Origin: an uncultured Gammaproteobacteria bacterium
Lineage (GTDB): Bacteria > Pseudomonadota > Gammaproteobacteria > Rariloculales > Rariloculaceae
Assembly: GCA_946887385.1 (NCBI GenBank)
Contig: CAMPKU010000127.1
Coordinates: 1-12,432 of the forward strand
Direction: 5' to 3'
Length of the DNA: 12,432 nt
Below the pieces are notes generated by a model, which saw only the letters and a program-made list of their open reading frames with translations, did no database searches and was not told the DNA's origin. Every line of letters starts with the position of its first letter. Position 1 is the stretch's first letter. Positions 1-6,868 of this stretch are shown piece by piece. A program made the translations under genes and the position numbers.

Positions 1-437
1 TACCAGCAGTTCGCAGCGTCGCTGCCGGTGGCCGTGCGAATCCCCTGCGCCGTGATCGAGAACGTCGTGCACTGCGTGTCGCCGCGCATGTCCACGGCGC
101 CGCCGGCGACGGGCGTGGCCGTGGCGGTATACGTGGTCGCGTCCGCGGCCGCGATGGTGATTCGATACGCGCCGCGCTCGGATTTTTCGTCGGCCGGCAA
201 GAGATTGGCATCGACGAGCTGTGCCACCGTGCCGTAGGTCCGATTGGCGAGGTAGTAGCGCTCCTGGTTCGTGGCCAGGCGTAGCAGCGCCGATTTCGCC
301 TCGGTGCGCTGCGCCCGCAGCACGTATTGGCGGTAGCTCGGCAGCGCCACGATGCTCAGGATGCCGATTACCACGACGACGGCCATGAGCTCGAGCAACG
401 TGACGCCTCGCACGCGCTGAATCGTTCCGCGCTTCAC
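1..437 (-). CDS. pilE: Type IV pilin PilE-like, 3' end at window edge
   Basis: A 145-residue prepilin read from a GTG at 437. The final two bases seen are TA, so the stop codon probably completes one base outside the window. A short basic leader ends at G11 and is followed by VTLLE, with Glu at mature position 5, then a hydrophobic helix to about residue 32: the type III signal cleaved and N-methylated by PilD. The segment SYRQYVLRAQRTEAKSALL and the C-terminal Cys pair (C123 and C144, ending NCW) forming the D-region disulfide are typical of PilE-type (minor) pilins. It starts 11 bases after the pilY1 stop, with only a weak AGG upstream, so translation is probably coupled. No in-frame ATG exists near the start; codons upstream of the GTG lie in the pilY1 stop region. 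In Pseudomonas aeruginosa the equivalent pilE is a minor pilin of the fimU-pilVWXY1Y2E cluster. Family and role confident; major versus minor pilin cannot be decided here. Confidence 0.9.
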   Translation of the reverse strand, partial: MKRGTIQRVRGVTLLELMAVVVVIGILSIVALPSYRQYVLRAQRTEAKSALLRLATNQERYYLANRTYGTVAQLVDANLLPADEKSERGAYRITIAAADATTYTATATPVAGGAVDMRGDTQCTTFSITAQGIRTATGSDAANCW

Positions 438-448
438 GGGATCGATGC

Positions 449-3400
449 CTAGTCGAAGCTCTGGAGCCAATACGTGCGCACCGGGCTGTTCGTGAGCTCG
501 AGCGGTACGCAGATCCGGTCCGTGCACACCCAGGCCCGATCGCCGGCCGGCTCGTCGACGCTCGAGCCGTCGTCGTCGTCGTCGGCGTCGTCCGGGATGC
601 CGTCGTTGTCGCCATCGCGGGAGACGAAGAGCACCTGCGGCGTCGACGGGATCGTGCCCGTGTGCTCGACGAACAGGTCCGACAGCGTCAGAGCATCGTC
701 ATCCGCGGAGCCGTCTAGGTTCGCGACCGGCGCGCCGTTGAAGAGGCTCATTCGGTAGAGCCGATTGAGCCCCGGTTGCGGCCGGCAACCGCCGGTTACG
801 TTGCCGGGCCGGAAGGTGGTGAAAAATACTTCGTTGTTAATCGTCCGCGCTTCCGCGAGCACCTTCTCTCCCGGCATGAGATCGAGGCGCCAGCCCAAGT
901 CCGTAGCCAACATCGTCGTGTCGGCCGACGTGATGGGCCTCAAGTCTGCGTCGCGGACGATCGTGAGGGCGTCGAGCTGGCTTTGATCCAGCGGGCCAAC
1001 GTTCTTGTCGCGGATGGCGTAGAACCGATCCGCGTTGACGGCGCCGAGCGGGTGCGCGCGATGACCGGAGCCGATGCCGAGGTGGATGAAGCTCGCAAGC
1101 CGCGTGTTCACGAGCGCCACGTCCGGCGAATAGTAGAAGCGGCGGTTCTCGGCGAGCGTGGGCGTCGCATCGCCGGCCGCCCCAAGCTGCGCGATCACGC
1201 CGCCCGCGACGAGATCGGCCGCCGCCGCGCCGTTGGTCACGTCGAAACGCCATAGCTGGCCGCCCATGTCCGCGGCGTACAGGCGGTCCATGAGCCCGTC
1301 GCCGTTGAGGTCGATGACCTTGATCTCGCTCGGAAACGAATAGTCCATCGAACGACCCGCTACGCCGAAGGTCTTGGTAACGCCGGGGGCGGCCGCTGCA
1401 GTGCCGTGCCACAAGACGTCACCGGTCGCAGATTCGACGATGTAGATGGAGTTGCCCGTGGCGTCCGTCGTCGACTCGTCGTGGTCTTGGTCATTCTCGT
1501 AACCGCCGCCGATGACGAGCGCGTGGTATTCCGTGGAGCCGATCCTCACGCGAGTCGGAACCGGCGGCGACCAGCTCTCGCCGAGCCCCTCCCACTGCGT
1601 GGCGTCGCGCCGCCACATGAGCTGCGGGTCGCTGGGCACGCTGATGTCGAGAGCGTAGTAAAAGTCGCCGCCGCGCCGCATCCCCACGAACAGATAGACC
1701 TTTTCGCCGGGCTCAATAACCCCGTCGTCGTCGGCCAGCGTTTGAATGCGCAACGGGCCGTCGATGGCGTAGTGCTTGCCCGAGGAGGCATCGTTGTCGA
1801 GCAGCTCGATTTGATCGTCGAGAAACTCCCGCGGCAGGAACGCCCATCGCTCCACGCCCGTCGAGGCGTCGAGCGCATGCAGAAAGCCGTCGTTCGTCGC
1901 AACGAAGACCAGGCCGTCGCGAAGGTTAGGGCCGTAGATGACGGGCACGGGCGCCGAGTGCAGCGGGTCGCCCATCTCATTGCGCGCCAGGCCGGTGAGG
2001 GGATTGATTCCGTTGATGAAGCTGATCACGTCGTCGCGAGTCCACCCCGTGGCTCCAACTCCGAGCATCGCGTCCGTCACTTCCGCGGTGTTCGCGATCG
2101 AAACGCGATTGCCGGGTGCATTGAGGTCGTGGCCGCTCACGTTCGTATACACCTCGCGGCTCGGCGGAATGAGGTTCGCGGCGCCGCCCTTCGTCACGTC
2201 TGTGCCGTCGAAGGTGGCAGACCAATAGCTTTGCGTGGCGTCGGCGAAAAGACCGGTTGCCGGGTCCACGGCAGGAGCATTGCGCGCATCCACGATCACG
2301 CCGTCGTCGCGGAGCCGGTATTTTTTCAGATTGCCAGGCCAATGCAGGTTCTCGGACGGTTGAAAGACGCTGACGAAGAGATCGCTCAACGTTTCGGCGC
2401 GCTGGAATACATTCGCAGCCACTGCGGGCGCGACGAACGAGGCCGCCGTTGCCGTAATGCTGCCGACGACCGCGGAGAACGCGCTGGCCAACGACGCTGC
2501 GTCGTTGGCGACGAAGTACACGCCTTCACTGTCGCCCGGCGCTCGGCCGTTACCGCGCTCCGCGGTCGCTTCGAGGACTGGCGCGTCGACGGTGAAGCCC
2601 ACGGTGAGCGTCCGCACGCGTTGCGTGTCGTCGTGCGCGCTCGAAACGTCGCCCTCGTAAAGAAAGTGCGCAACGTCATCCAAGCAGTGCGACAGTTCGC
2701 CGCTCGGCGGCGCCGCTGCGTCGATGCCGGTCCAGGTCTCCACGTCGCAGACGGCGCTGCCGGTGACGCTGCTCAAAGATGCGTTGCCGGCGTCGCGCAG
2801 CGAGAGAATGGCCTCGTCGGCCTCGTTGTCCCAAGTGGGCTCGCCGTCGGTGAGAAGCACCACGAAGTTCTGCTGGCAAGCCTCCTCGATGGGCGAGTCG
2901 TAGAAATCCGTGTCGGCCACGGCGCGCGAGCCCAAGACGCTGGCCGAGCCGAACGTGACGGCGTTGCCGGCGAAATATTGCCGGGCTTCATACAGTGTTT
3001 CGGCGAGCGGCGAGGAGGCGTTCGGTGTGAGCGACGCCACCGCTTCCCGCAGCGCCGTGCGGTTCGTGGCGATGTCCGCCACGGGTACTAAGATGCTGCC
3101 GCCATCGCTGCCGGTCGCCGGGTCGGCGAACGCGTTGAAGTGCATTAGGCCGACGTTGACGCCGTCCAGGGTTTCGAGCAGGTCGTCGACCACGTTTTGC
3201 ACCACGTCGAGCCGCGGCCGCAGCGCGACGGCGCCGTAGTACCAGTTCAAGTAATTGCCGCTGTAAAGCGTGGCCTCGTCGCGGGCGCTCCAGCTGATCT
3301 CTTCTGCACTCGCGGCGCGCCACGCGTTCGGCGAGAAATTGTTCGCTGCGTAAAGCGCAGCGCCGCCGTCGCCATGAACGCCCCGGTCGTCGTGACACTC

Positions 3401-3850
3401 GACGACGCGATCCTTCTGGCTCGACGCGAGGTCACGCCACGTGCCCGAGCCGGACGGATCGTATTGCGCCATGTGGTCATCCCAGAACCGTCCGCTCGCC
3501 GCGAAGGCGCGAGCCGCCTTGTCGCAGTTCTGGGCCGTCGCATGGAACCAGTTGGGAGTCGTGCAACTCGGCGGAGCGCCGGTGCCCGCGTTCCAATAGA
3601 CGCGCGCCGCGTCGCAGCCTTGGCTTGGATACGAAACGGCTGCGTCGTATGCGGGCTGCGTGAGCACTTCGGCGCCCATGCTCAGTGAGTCGTCGATGAC
3701 GAACAGCACGTTGGCGCGCGTATCGCGGGGCGGCGCGAAGCGAAACACCTCCGTGTCGTCGGCCGCGGCCGGCGCACCGGACACCAGCGCCCACGCAAGG
3801 CCGACGGCCGTGAAGCGCAAGTGGCCGAAAACGCCGCTCATGAAGCGCAT
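449..3850 (-). CDS. pilY1: PilY1 type IV pilus tip adhesin / biogenesis factor
   Basis: An 1133-residue exported protein. The ATG at 3850 follows a strong GAGGTGA ribosome site; the reading frame stays open further upstream, but that part is a shadow of the preceding genes. A Sec signal peptide is visible (hydrophobic stretch, APAAA-DD, cleavage near residue 30). Residues about 46-465 form a von Willebrand A domain with the MIDAS motif DDSLS (D53, S55, S57), a later Thr/Ser segment near 275-281 and the LTDGEP strand at 333-338. Residues about 620-1075 are the PilY1 beta-propeller: GDPLHSAPVPVIYG, ATNDGFLHALD, then the EF-hand-like calcium loop DLNGDGLMD (D847, N849, D851, D855) followed by GGQLWRFDV. 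In Pseudomonas and Neisseria, PilY1/PilC bind calcium through such a loop to control retraction and adhesion. A second DDDGVIEPGE segment sits near 707-716. The end carries an Asp-rich tail (1079-1095) and a final pair of Cys (1109, 1114). It acts at the pilus tip with PilX and the minor pilins. Confidence 0.95.
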   Translation of the reverse strand: MRFMSGVFGHLRFTAVGLAWALVSGAPAAADDTEVFRFAPPRDTRANVLFVIDDSLSMGAEVLTQPAYDAAVSYPSQGCDAARVYWNAGTGAPPSCTTPNWFHATAQNCDKAARAFAASGRFWDDHMAQYDPSGSGTWRDLASSQKDRVVECHDDRGVHGDGGAALYAANNFSPNAWRAASAEEISWSARDEATLYSGNYLNWYYGAVALRPRLDVVQNVVDDLLETLDGVNVGLMHFNAFADPATGSDGGSILVPVADIATNRTALREAVASLTPNASSPLAETLYEARQYFAGNAVTFGSASVLGSRAVADTDFYDSPIEEACQQNFVVLLTDGEPTWDNEADEAILSLRDAGNASLSSVTGSAVCDVETWTGIDAAAPPSGELSHCLDDVAHFLYEGDVSSAHDDTQRVRTLTVGFTVDAPVLEATAERGNGRAPGDSEGVYFVANDAASLASAFSAVVGSITATAASFVAPAVAANVFQRAETLSDLFVSVFQPSENLHWPGNLKKYRLRDDGVIVDARNAPAVDPATGLFADATQSYWSATFDGTDVTKGGAANLIPPSREVYTNVSGHDLNAPGNRVSIANTAEVTDAMLGVGATGWTRDDVISFINGINPLTGLARNEMGDPLHSAPVPVIYGPNLRDGLVFVATNDGFLHALDASTGVERWAFLPREFLDDQIELLDNDASSGKHYAIDGPLRIQTLADDDGVIEPGEKVYLFVGMRRGGDFYYALDISVPSDPQLMWRRDATQWEGLGESWSPPVPTRVRIGSTEYHALVIGGGYENDQDHDESTTDATGNSIYIVESATGDVLWHGTAAAAPGVTKTFGVAGRSMDYSFPSEIKVIDLNGDGLMDRLYAADMGGQLWRFDVTNGAAAADLVAGGVIAQLGAAGDATPTLAENRRFYYSPDVALVNTRLASFIHLGIGSGHRAHPLGAVNADRFYAIRDKNVGPLDQSQLDALTIVRDADLRPITSADTTMLATDLGWRLDLMPGEKVLAEARTINNEVFFTTFRPGNVTGGCRPQPGLNRLYRMSLFNGAPVANLDGSADDDALTLSDLFVEHTGTIPSTPQVLFVSRDGDNDGIPDDADDDDDGSSVDEPAGDRAWVCTDRICVPLELTNSPVRTYWLQSFD

Positions 3851-3855
3851 CGATT

Positions 3856-4224
3856 TCACCTCGGCAAGGGCGTGACGAGCGCGATTCGCGCCAGGCGCTT
3901 CGACGCCGCGTCGAAGTACAGGCCGACGAGCGAGCGGTTCGCGGTCTCGCTCGTCGTGCGAGCGGTGTCCACGGCCGCCGCAAACGCCTCGAACGTCGCA
4001 GGCCGGTTGTTGATGACGTAGCGCGTGCTGCCTGGCATCGTCGCGGTATGGATCTGGCAGCCGACACAGGCGGCGAACCGCACGAGGCCGCCCGCGGCAG
4101 CCGGCAATTGAAGCGCATGCAGCGGGACTTCCGCCGCGTGCTGCGCCGTCTCGAGGACGCTGCCGGCATGCGCCGTATCGAAAGCGCCTGCAAGCGCGGC
4201 GGCGGCGAGAAGCTGTCGCAACAA
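3856..4224 (-). CDS. Small exported CxxC protein in the minor-pilin operon, unknown function
   Basis: A 122-residue protein that I do not recognise as a named family. The start is TTG at 4224, chosen because AGGAGA lies seven bases upstream and no ATG is available; a second TTG follows directly. Residues 1-20 look like a Sec signal peptide (MLRQLL, alanine-rich core, AHA-G cleavage). The mature protein has a C53-VG-C56 motif, then a segment with T60, TRYVINNRPAT and a C-terminal VGLYFDAASKRLARIAL that looks like two beta strands. The stop TGA is part of the pilY1 ribosome-binding site and pilY1 starts five bases on, so the two genes are almost certainly translationally coupled. In the Pseudomonas cluster a small gene, pilY2, lies on the other side of pilY1; I see no clear similarity I could defend. 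A role in folding, disulfide handling or metal loading of pilus components in the periplasm is only inference. Confidence 0.8.
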   Translation of the reverse strand: MLRQLLAAAALAGAFDTAHAGSVLETAQHAAEVPLHALQLPAAAGGLVRFAACVGCQIHTATMPGSTRYVINNRPATFEAFAAAVDTARTTSETANRSLVGLYFDAASKRLARIALVTPLPR

Positions 4225-4251
4225 AAGTCGATCTCCTCGAACGAGCCGCGG

Positions 4252-4701
4252 CTACTCCGAGCGGCCGCGCACGTAGAAACCCTGCCGGTGGACCGCGGCT
4301 GCGTTGCGCGGGCCTTCGCCCTGCGCAACAACCTCGAAGTGCCAAGCGGTCATCGCGCCGGCCACCCCAAGGCTGTTCGCCTCGCCCGGCACCGGTGTGT
4401 TGATGCCGGTGTACGTGCTGACGGCGTGGCGATCGAAGCCCGGAACGCCGAGCCATTCGACGGTGCGCGGCCCGGCGGTGGAATAGTTCCCCGTGGCGAG
4501 CGCGATGCCGATCGCGTTCTCGGCGAGCTGAAATGCGTCCTGCTGAACCTGCACGCTATTCGCCATCGCAATTTCCATCGTGGCGGTGTTCATGCCCGAC
4601 ACGCCGATCACCGTGAGCAACAGCATCAGCATCAGCCCCACGACGAGCACGGCGCCCTGCTGGCGACGACGGCGTGCGCAATAGGCGCGTGGGTCTTGCA
4701 T
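4252..4701 (-). CDS. pilX: PilX-type minor pilin
   Basis: A 149-residue protein starting at ATG 4701, eight bases after the pilW stop; no Shine-Dalgarno is visible, so coupling to pilW is likely. The open frame runs far upstream through pilW, but that part is a shadow. A basic leader (CARRRRQQG) ends at G16 and is followed by the hydrophobic helix AVLVVGLMLMLLLTVIGVSG and then MNTATMEIAMANSV, QQDAFQLAENAI, the signature of the PilX N-terminal family (residues about 14-65). Mature position 5 is Val, not the Glu found in the other pilins here; lacking Glu5 is also known for GspK-type pseudopilins that sit at the tip. The C-terminal half is variable. PilX is expected to join FimT/PilV/PilW in the tip priming complex that recruits PilY1. 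Confidence 0.9.
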   Translation of the reverse strand: MQDPRAYCARRRRQQGAVLVVGLMLMLLLTVIGVSGMNTATMEIAMANSVQVQQDAFQLAENAIGIALATGNYSTAGPRTVEWLGVPGFDRHAVSTYTGINTPVPGEANSLGVAGAMTAWHFEVVAQGEGPRNAAAVHRQGFYVRGRSE

Positions 4702-4709
4702 GACTGTGA

Positions 4710-5681
4710 TCAGCTGCGCGCGTTGCGAAGGTAGATGGTCTTGGAGACCACCACCCGGCGGAATGCGTCGAGGAAGGGGCCGGCGTTCTCGTCGGCATAG
4801 GTATAGATGGCCGTATCGGCGAAGCCGTTTTCGATCTGCTCGGCGCGGATCCGCAGCCACACACGTACGGCGAGCACCCCGGAGGTGGCGAGCAGCGGGT
4901 CCTCGGCATTCACATAGCGGTCGATGGCGCCGCGGGTGTCTGCTCCCGGCGGATCCGTGTCGATGCCGAACTGAATCTGCAGGTTTTCCACGCCCGGCGA
5001 CACCTCGTGATCCTCGATTCTGCCGCCGGCGACGAGCGTCTTCATGCGCAACGAAGGCACCGTAGTGCCGAGTGTCGGCGACTGGCTGTGTACGTAGTAG
5101 CCGTTGACGACGAGCTGGTGGAGCTCCTGCGTCGTGGTGTCGAAAGCCGCCGGTGTCGCTCCGGAAAAGATTTCGCCGTCCAAGCCGCCGCGAGCGCTTC
5201 GAACGAATAGCGTGCCCGCGGATGCCGCGTTGACTTGCGTAGCGGTCAACGCGTTTTCCGCCACGCGGCGGACGACCAGCGTGTCGGAGCCGGCGCGTGC
5301 GCGCGGCTCCGGACAGCCCCAGGCGTAACGGTTGTTCGCGCCGGCCACGGCGTGGTCGAGATCGATGGCCCAGGTGGGGCCGCAGTTGCCGAGATGGCCC
5401 GCGGTCGAAATCGGCGACTCGGTGGCGCGGCCGCTGATCTGCTCGGAACGATTGGTGAGCCCGAAGTACTGTGCCATGCGAATGTCGGACTCGAGCGCAT
5501 CGAGTGCGAAGCGGCCCTGTTCCTGCAGCCGGGCGACCGACTCGGTAACGCGGAACGTTGTGCGTGCCTGCATGAAGACGGTAACGGCGCCGATCATCAG
5601 GAACATGCCGATGGCGAGCGCCACGAGCAGCTCGATCAGCGTCATACCGCATTCAAGTGGCCGCCTTGCGTTCGATGTCAT
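4710..5681 (-). CDS. pilW: PilW minor pilin
   Basis: A 323-residue minor pilin from ATG 5681, 25 bases after the pilV stop. The leader ends at G12 and is followed by MTLIE, with Glu at mature position 5, and a hydrophobic helix to about residue 36. The stretch RLQEQGRFALDALESDI with RMAQYFG directly after (51-74) is the conserved PilW-type segment after the N-terminal helix. Two Cys (C100, C123) could form a disulfide in the globular domain. Length is in the usual range for PilW, the largest of the minor pilins. The C-terminal part contains the strands VRVWLRIRAEQ and VVVSKTIYLRNA expected for a PilW_C-like domain. It lies in the canonical position between pilV and pilX and is inferred to help prime pilus assembly in the inner membrane and to sit below the tip. 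Confidence 0.93.
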   Translation of the reverse strand: MTSNARRPLECGMTLIELLVALAIGMFLMIGAVTVFMQARTTFRVTESVARLQEQGRFALDALESDIRMAQYFGLTNRSEQISGRATESPISTAGHLGNCGPTWAIDLDHAVAGANNRYAWGCPEPRARAGSDTLVVRRVAENALTATQVNAASAGTLFVRSARGGLDGEIFSGATPAAFDTTTQELHQLVVNGYYVHSQSPTLGTTVPSLRMKTLVAGGRIEDHEVSPGVENLQIQFGIDTDPPGADTRGAIDRYVNAEDPLLATSGVLAVRVWLRIRAEQIENGFADTAIYTYADENAGPFLDAFRRVVVSKTIYLRNARS

Positions 5682-5706
5682 AGCTCGCCGTGATCGTTCG
5701 TTGCGA

Positions 5707-6201
5707 CTAGAGGGTCGGAACTTGGAGTGCGATCTGGTGTTGCGCTGCGCCCGTCACGTCTTGCCACGAAACGGTGATCGCGTATGCCGGAGGCGTGCCC
5801 GGCGTGAAGACCACCGTGCCGACGCCGCCGGGCAGCTCGCCGTCGACGAGCGCCGACCAAGCGAGCTTGTCGTACGCCGCGAGCTGTGCCGGCGTGCACG
5901 CCGTAGCACCGCCGGGGCCGCAAGGGTGCGGTGCGCCGGGAGCGCTATAAGCCGCGCGAGCAAAGCGATTCGCGCGAATTCGGTCGGCCATATCGGCGGC
6001 GAGATTCACGGCGATGGTTCGATAGAGCGCTGTTCGCGCCGCGCCCAAGCCCTGACCGTACAGCGCTGCGATGCCGATCATGCCGACGGAGAGCACGACG
6101 AGCGCGACGAGCGCCTCGATCAAGCTAAAGCCCAACAGCCTTCGAATCTGCGTGAAGCGCACGCTGCGGATGGGGCAGGGCGCGGCTCCGGCACGGCTCA
6201 T
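5707..6201 (-). CDS. pilV: PilV minor pilin
   Basis: A 164-residue prepilin whose ATG (6199-6201) overlaps the fimT stop in an ATGA, the argument for this start; a GTG at codon 14 would give a shorter leader. The leader ends at G24 and is followed by FSLIE (Glu at mature position 5) and a hydrophobic helix to about residue 48. The segment NLAADMADRIRANR (66-79) is the characteristic PilV motif following the helix. C94 and C102 in PCGPGGATACTPAQ probably form a small disulfide loop, as usual in this family, followed by AAYDKLAW. C-terminal strands AYAITVSWQD fit the pilin beta sheet. Minor pilin of the type IV pilus priming complex; identity is firm, partner contacts are inferred from the Pseudomonas model. 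Confidence 0.92.
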   Translation of the reverse strand: MSRAGAAPCPIRSVRFTQIRRLLGFSLIEALVALVVLSVGMIGIAALYGQGLGAARTALYRTIAVNLAADMADRIRANRFARAAYSAPGAPHPCGPGGATACTPAQLAAYDKLAWSALVDGELPGGVGTVVFTPGTPPAYAITVSWQDVTGAAQHQIALQVPTL

Positions 6202-6728
6202 GACAAATCGCCGCAGCGCAACGGCCGGCCATCCGTGCCCACCGAGGTTACGCGCGGCCGCCCCGTATAGCTCACGACGACGGCGCGCGCCGCGCTCGCG
6301 CCGCGCGCGTCGCAGAACACTACGGTGCCGTTGGTGCTGCGCCTGCCCCGGCGAAATTCGTAATAAGGCCGGTTGCTTTCAATCGTGCCTGCGAGCTCGG
6401 GCTCATATGCGTAGAGCAGCGGCTCGTCCGCGGCGCGTTGCGGCGGAGAGTCGCCATCGAGGTTCACGAACACCATCCAGCCAACGGCGGCTTCGGCGCC
6501 GCCGCAGCGCTGAGCGTCCACGGTCATGCACACCAAGACCCGCCGGCCGCGCTTCGCTGCCTCACTGCGCGCCAGCTGCACGGCCAGTACCCAGCCGTTC
6601 ACGTCGGCCGTGAGCCGGGCGTCGAGAAGGAACGACCGGAACGCCGGCACGCCGCTGCCGAGTGCGACGCCGGCAATACCGAGCGTGCAGAGCAATTCCC
6701 ACAATGTGAAGCCAAGAGCGCGGCGCAT
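6198..6728 (-). CDS. fimT: FimT/GspH-family minor pilin
   Basis: A 176-residue prepilin, first gene of the operon. The ATG at 6728 follows GGAGGG three bases upstream. A six-residue leader MRRALG precedes FTLWE (Glu at mature position 5) and a helix to about residue 30. The GspH/FimT domain follows: LAVQLARSEAAKRGRRVLVC (48-67) and near the C terminus NGTVVFCDARG with AVVVSYTGRPRV (133-160), a strongly conserved pattern. Cys 67, 75, 139 and 172 could make two disulfides. FimT/FimU are the GspH-like minor pilins; in several species FimT binds DNA and contributes to transformation through basic C-terminal residues, and here the tail is only moderately basic (GRPRV, GRPLR). Whether this is functionally FimT or FimU cannot be told from sequence alone. 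Confidence 0.88.
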   Translation of the reverse strand: MRRALGFTLWELLCTLGIAGVALGSGVPAFRSFLLDARLTADVNGWVLAVQLARSEAAKRGRRVLVCMTVDAQRCGGAEAAVGWMVFVNLDGDSPPQRAADEPLLYAYEPELAGTIESNRPYYEFRRGRRSTNGTVVFCDARGASAARAVVVSYTGRPRVTSVGTDGRPLRCGDLS

Positions 6729-6731
6729 GGA

Positions 6732-6737
6732 CCCTCC
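6732..6737 (-). promoter_or_regulatory. Strong ribosome-binding site of fimT
   Basis: On the minus strand the six bases read GGAGGG, three bases before the fimT ATG. The gap is shorter than usual, but this is the strongest Shine-Dalgarno match in the pilus operon and fixes the start of the first gene. Confidence 0.6.
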
Positions 6738-6819
6738 GTCGTTGGCGGCAAGCTACGGCGCGCGGTGCGGCGGGTCGATCCGAAAATCTTACGAGTTCGT
6801 GCGGTTTTGAGGCTGGTCT

Positions 6820-6849
6820 TTGATATCGCCGTGGAGTCGCGGGTATACT
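6820..6849 (+). promoter_or_regulatory. Predicted sigma70 promoter of the Fur-family regulator
   Basis: TTGATA (6820-6825) and TATACT (6844-6849) are separated by 18 bases in a locally AT-richer stretch. Transcription would begin near 6856, only about 13 bases before the first ATG (6869) or 25 before the second (6881). The -10 box is enclosed in a perfect inverted repeat, so regulated initiation is plausible. Confidence 0.6.
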
Positions 6850-6853
6850 CCAC
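6831..6853. promoter_or_regulatory. Operator-like perfect inverted repeat, 7+7 with 9-base spacer
   Basis: GTGGAGT (6831-6837) is repeated in inverse as ACTCCAC (6847-6853). The right arm overlaps the predicted -10 TATACT and the whole 23-base element lies in the divergent spacer between fimT and the Fur-family gene. Position and symmetry fit a dimeric repressor site, most simply autoregulation by the neighbouring regulator; it could also affect the pilus operon. The half-site does not resemble the classical Fur box or the published rhizobial Irr element as I remember them. Confidence 0.5.
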
Positions 6854-6868
6854 AACTCGCTGATTCTT

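Noticed and set aside
1406..3091. A 561-codon open frame on the plus strand, antisense to pilY1
   Set aside because: It is rich in Arg, Val and His with no domain or signal, and lies entirely opposite a well-supported gene. Long antisense frames are common in GC-rich DNA.
3851..4456. Upstream extension of the pilY1 frame to an ATG near 4456
   Set aside because: The extra 200 residues are Arg-rich low-complexity sequence overlapping the small CxxC gene and pilX; the signal peptide and ribosome site place the true start at 3850.
4702..5652. Upstream extension of the pilX frame through pilW
   Set aside because: It is the out-of-frame shadow of pilW, Arg/His-rich; the PilX leader starts at 4701.
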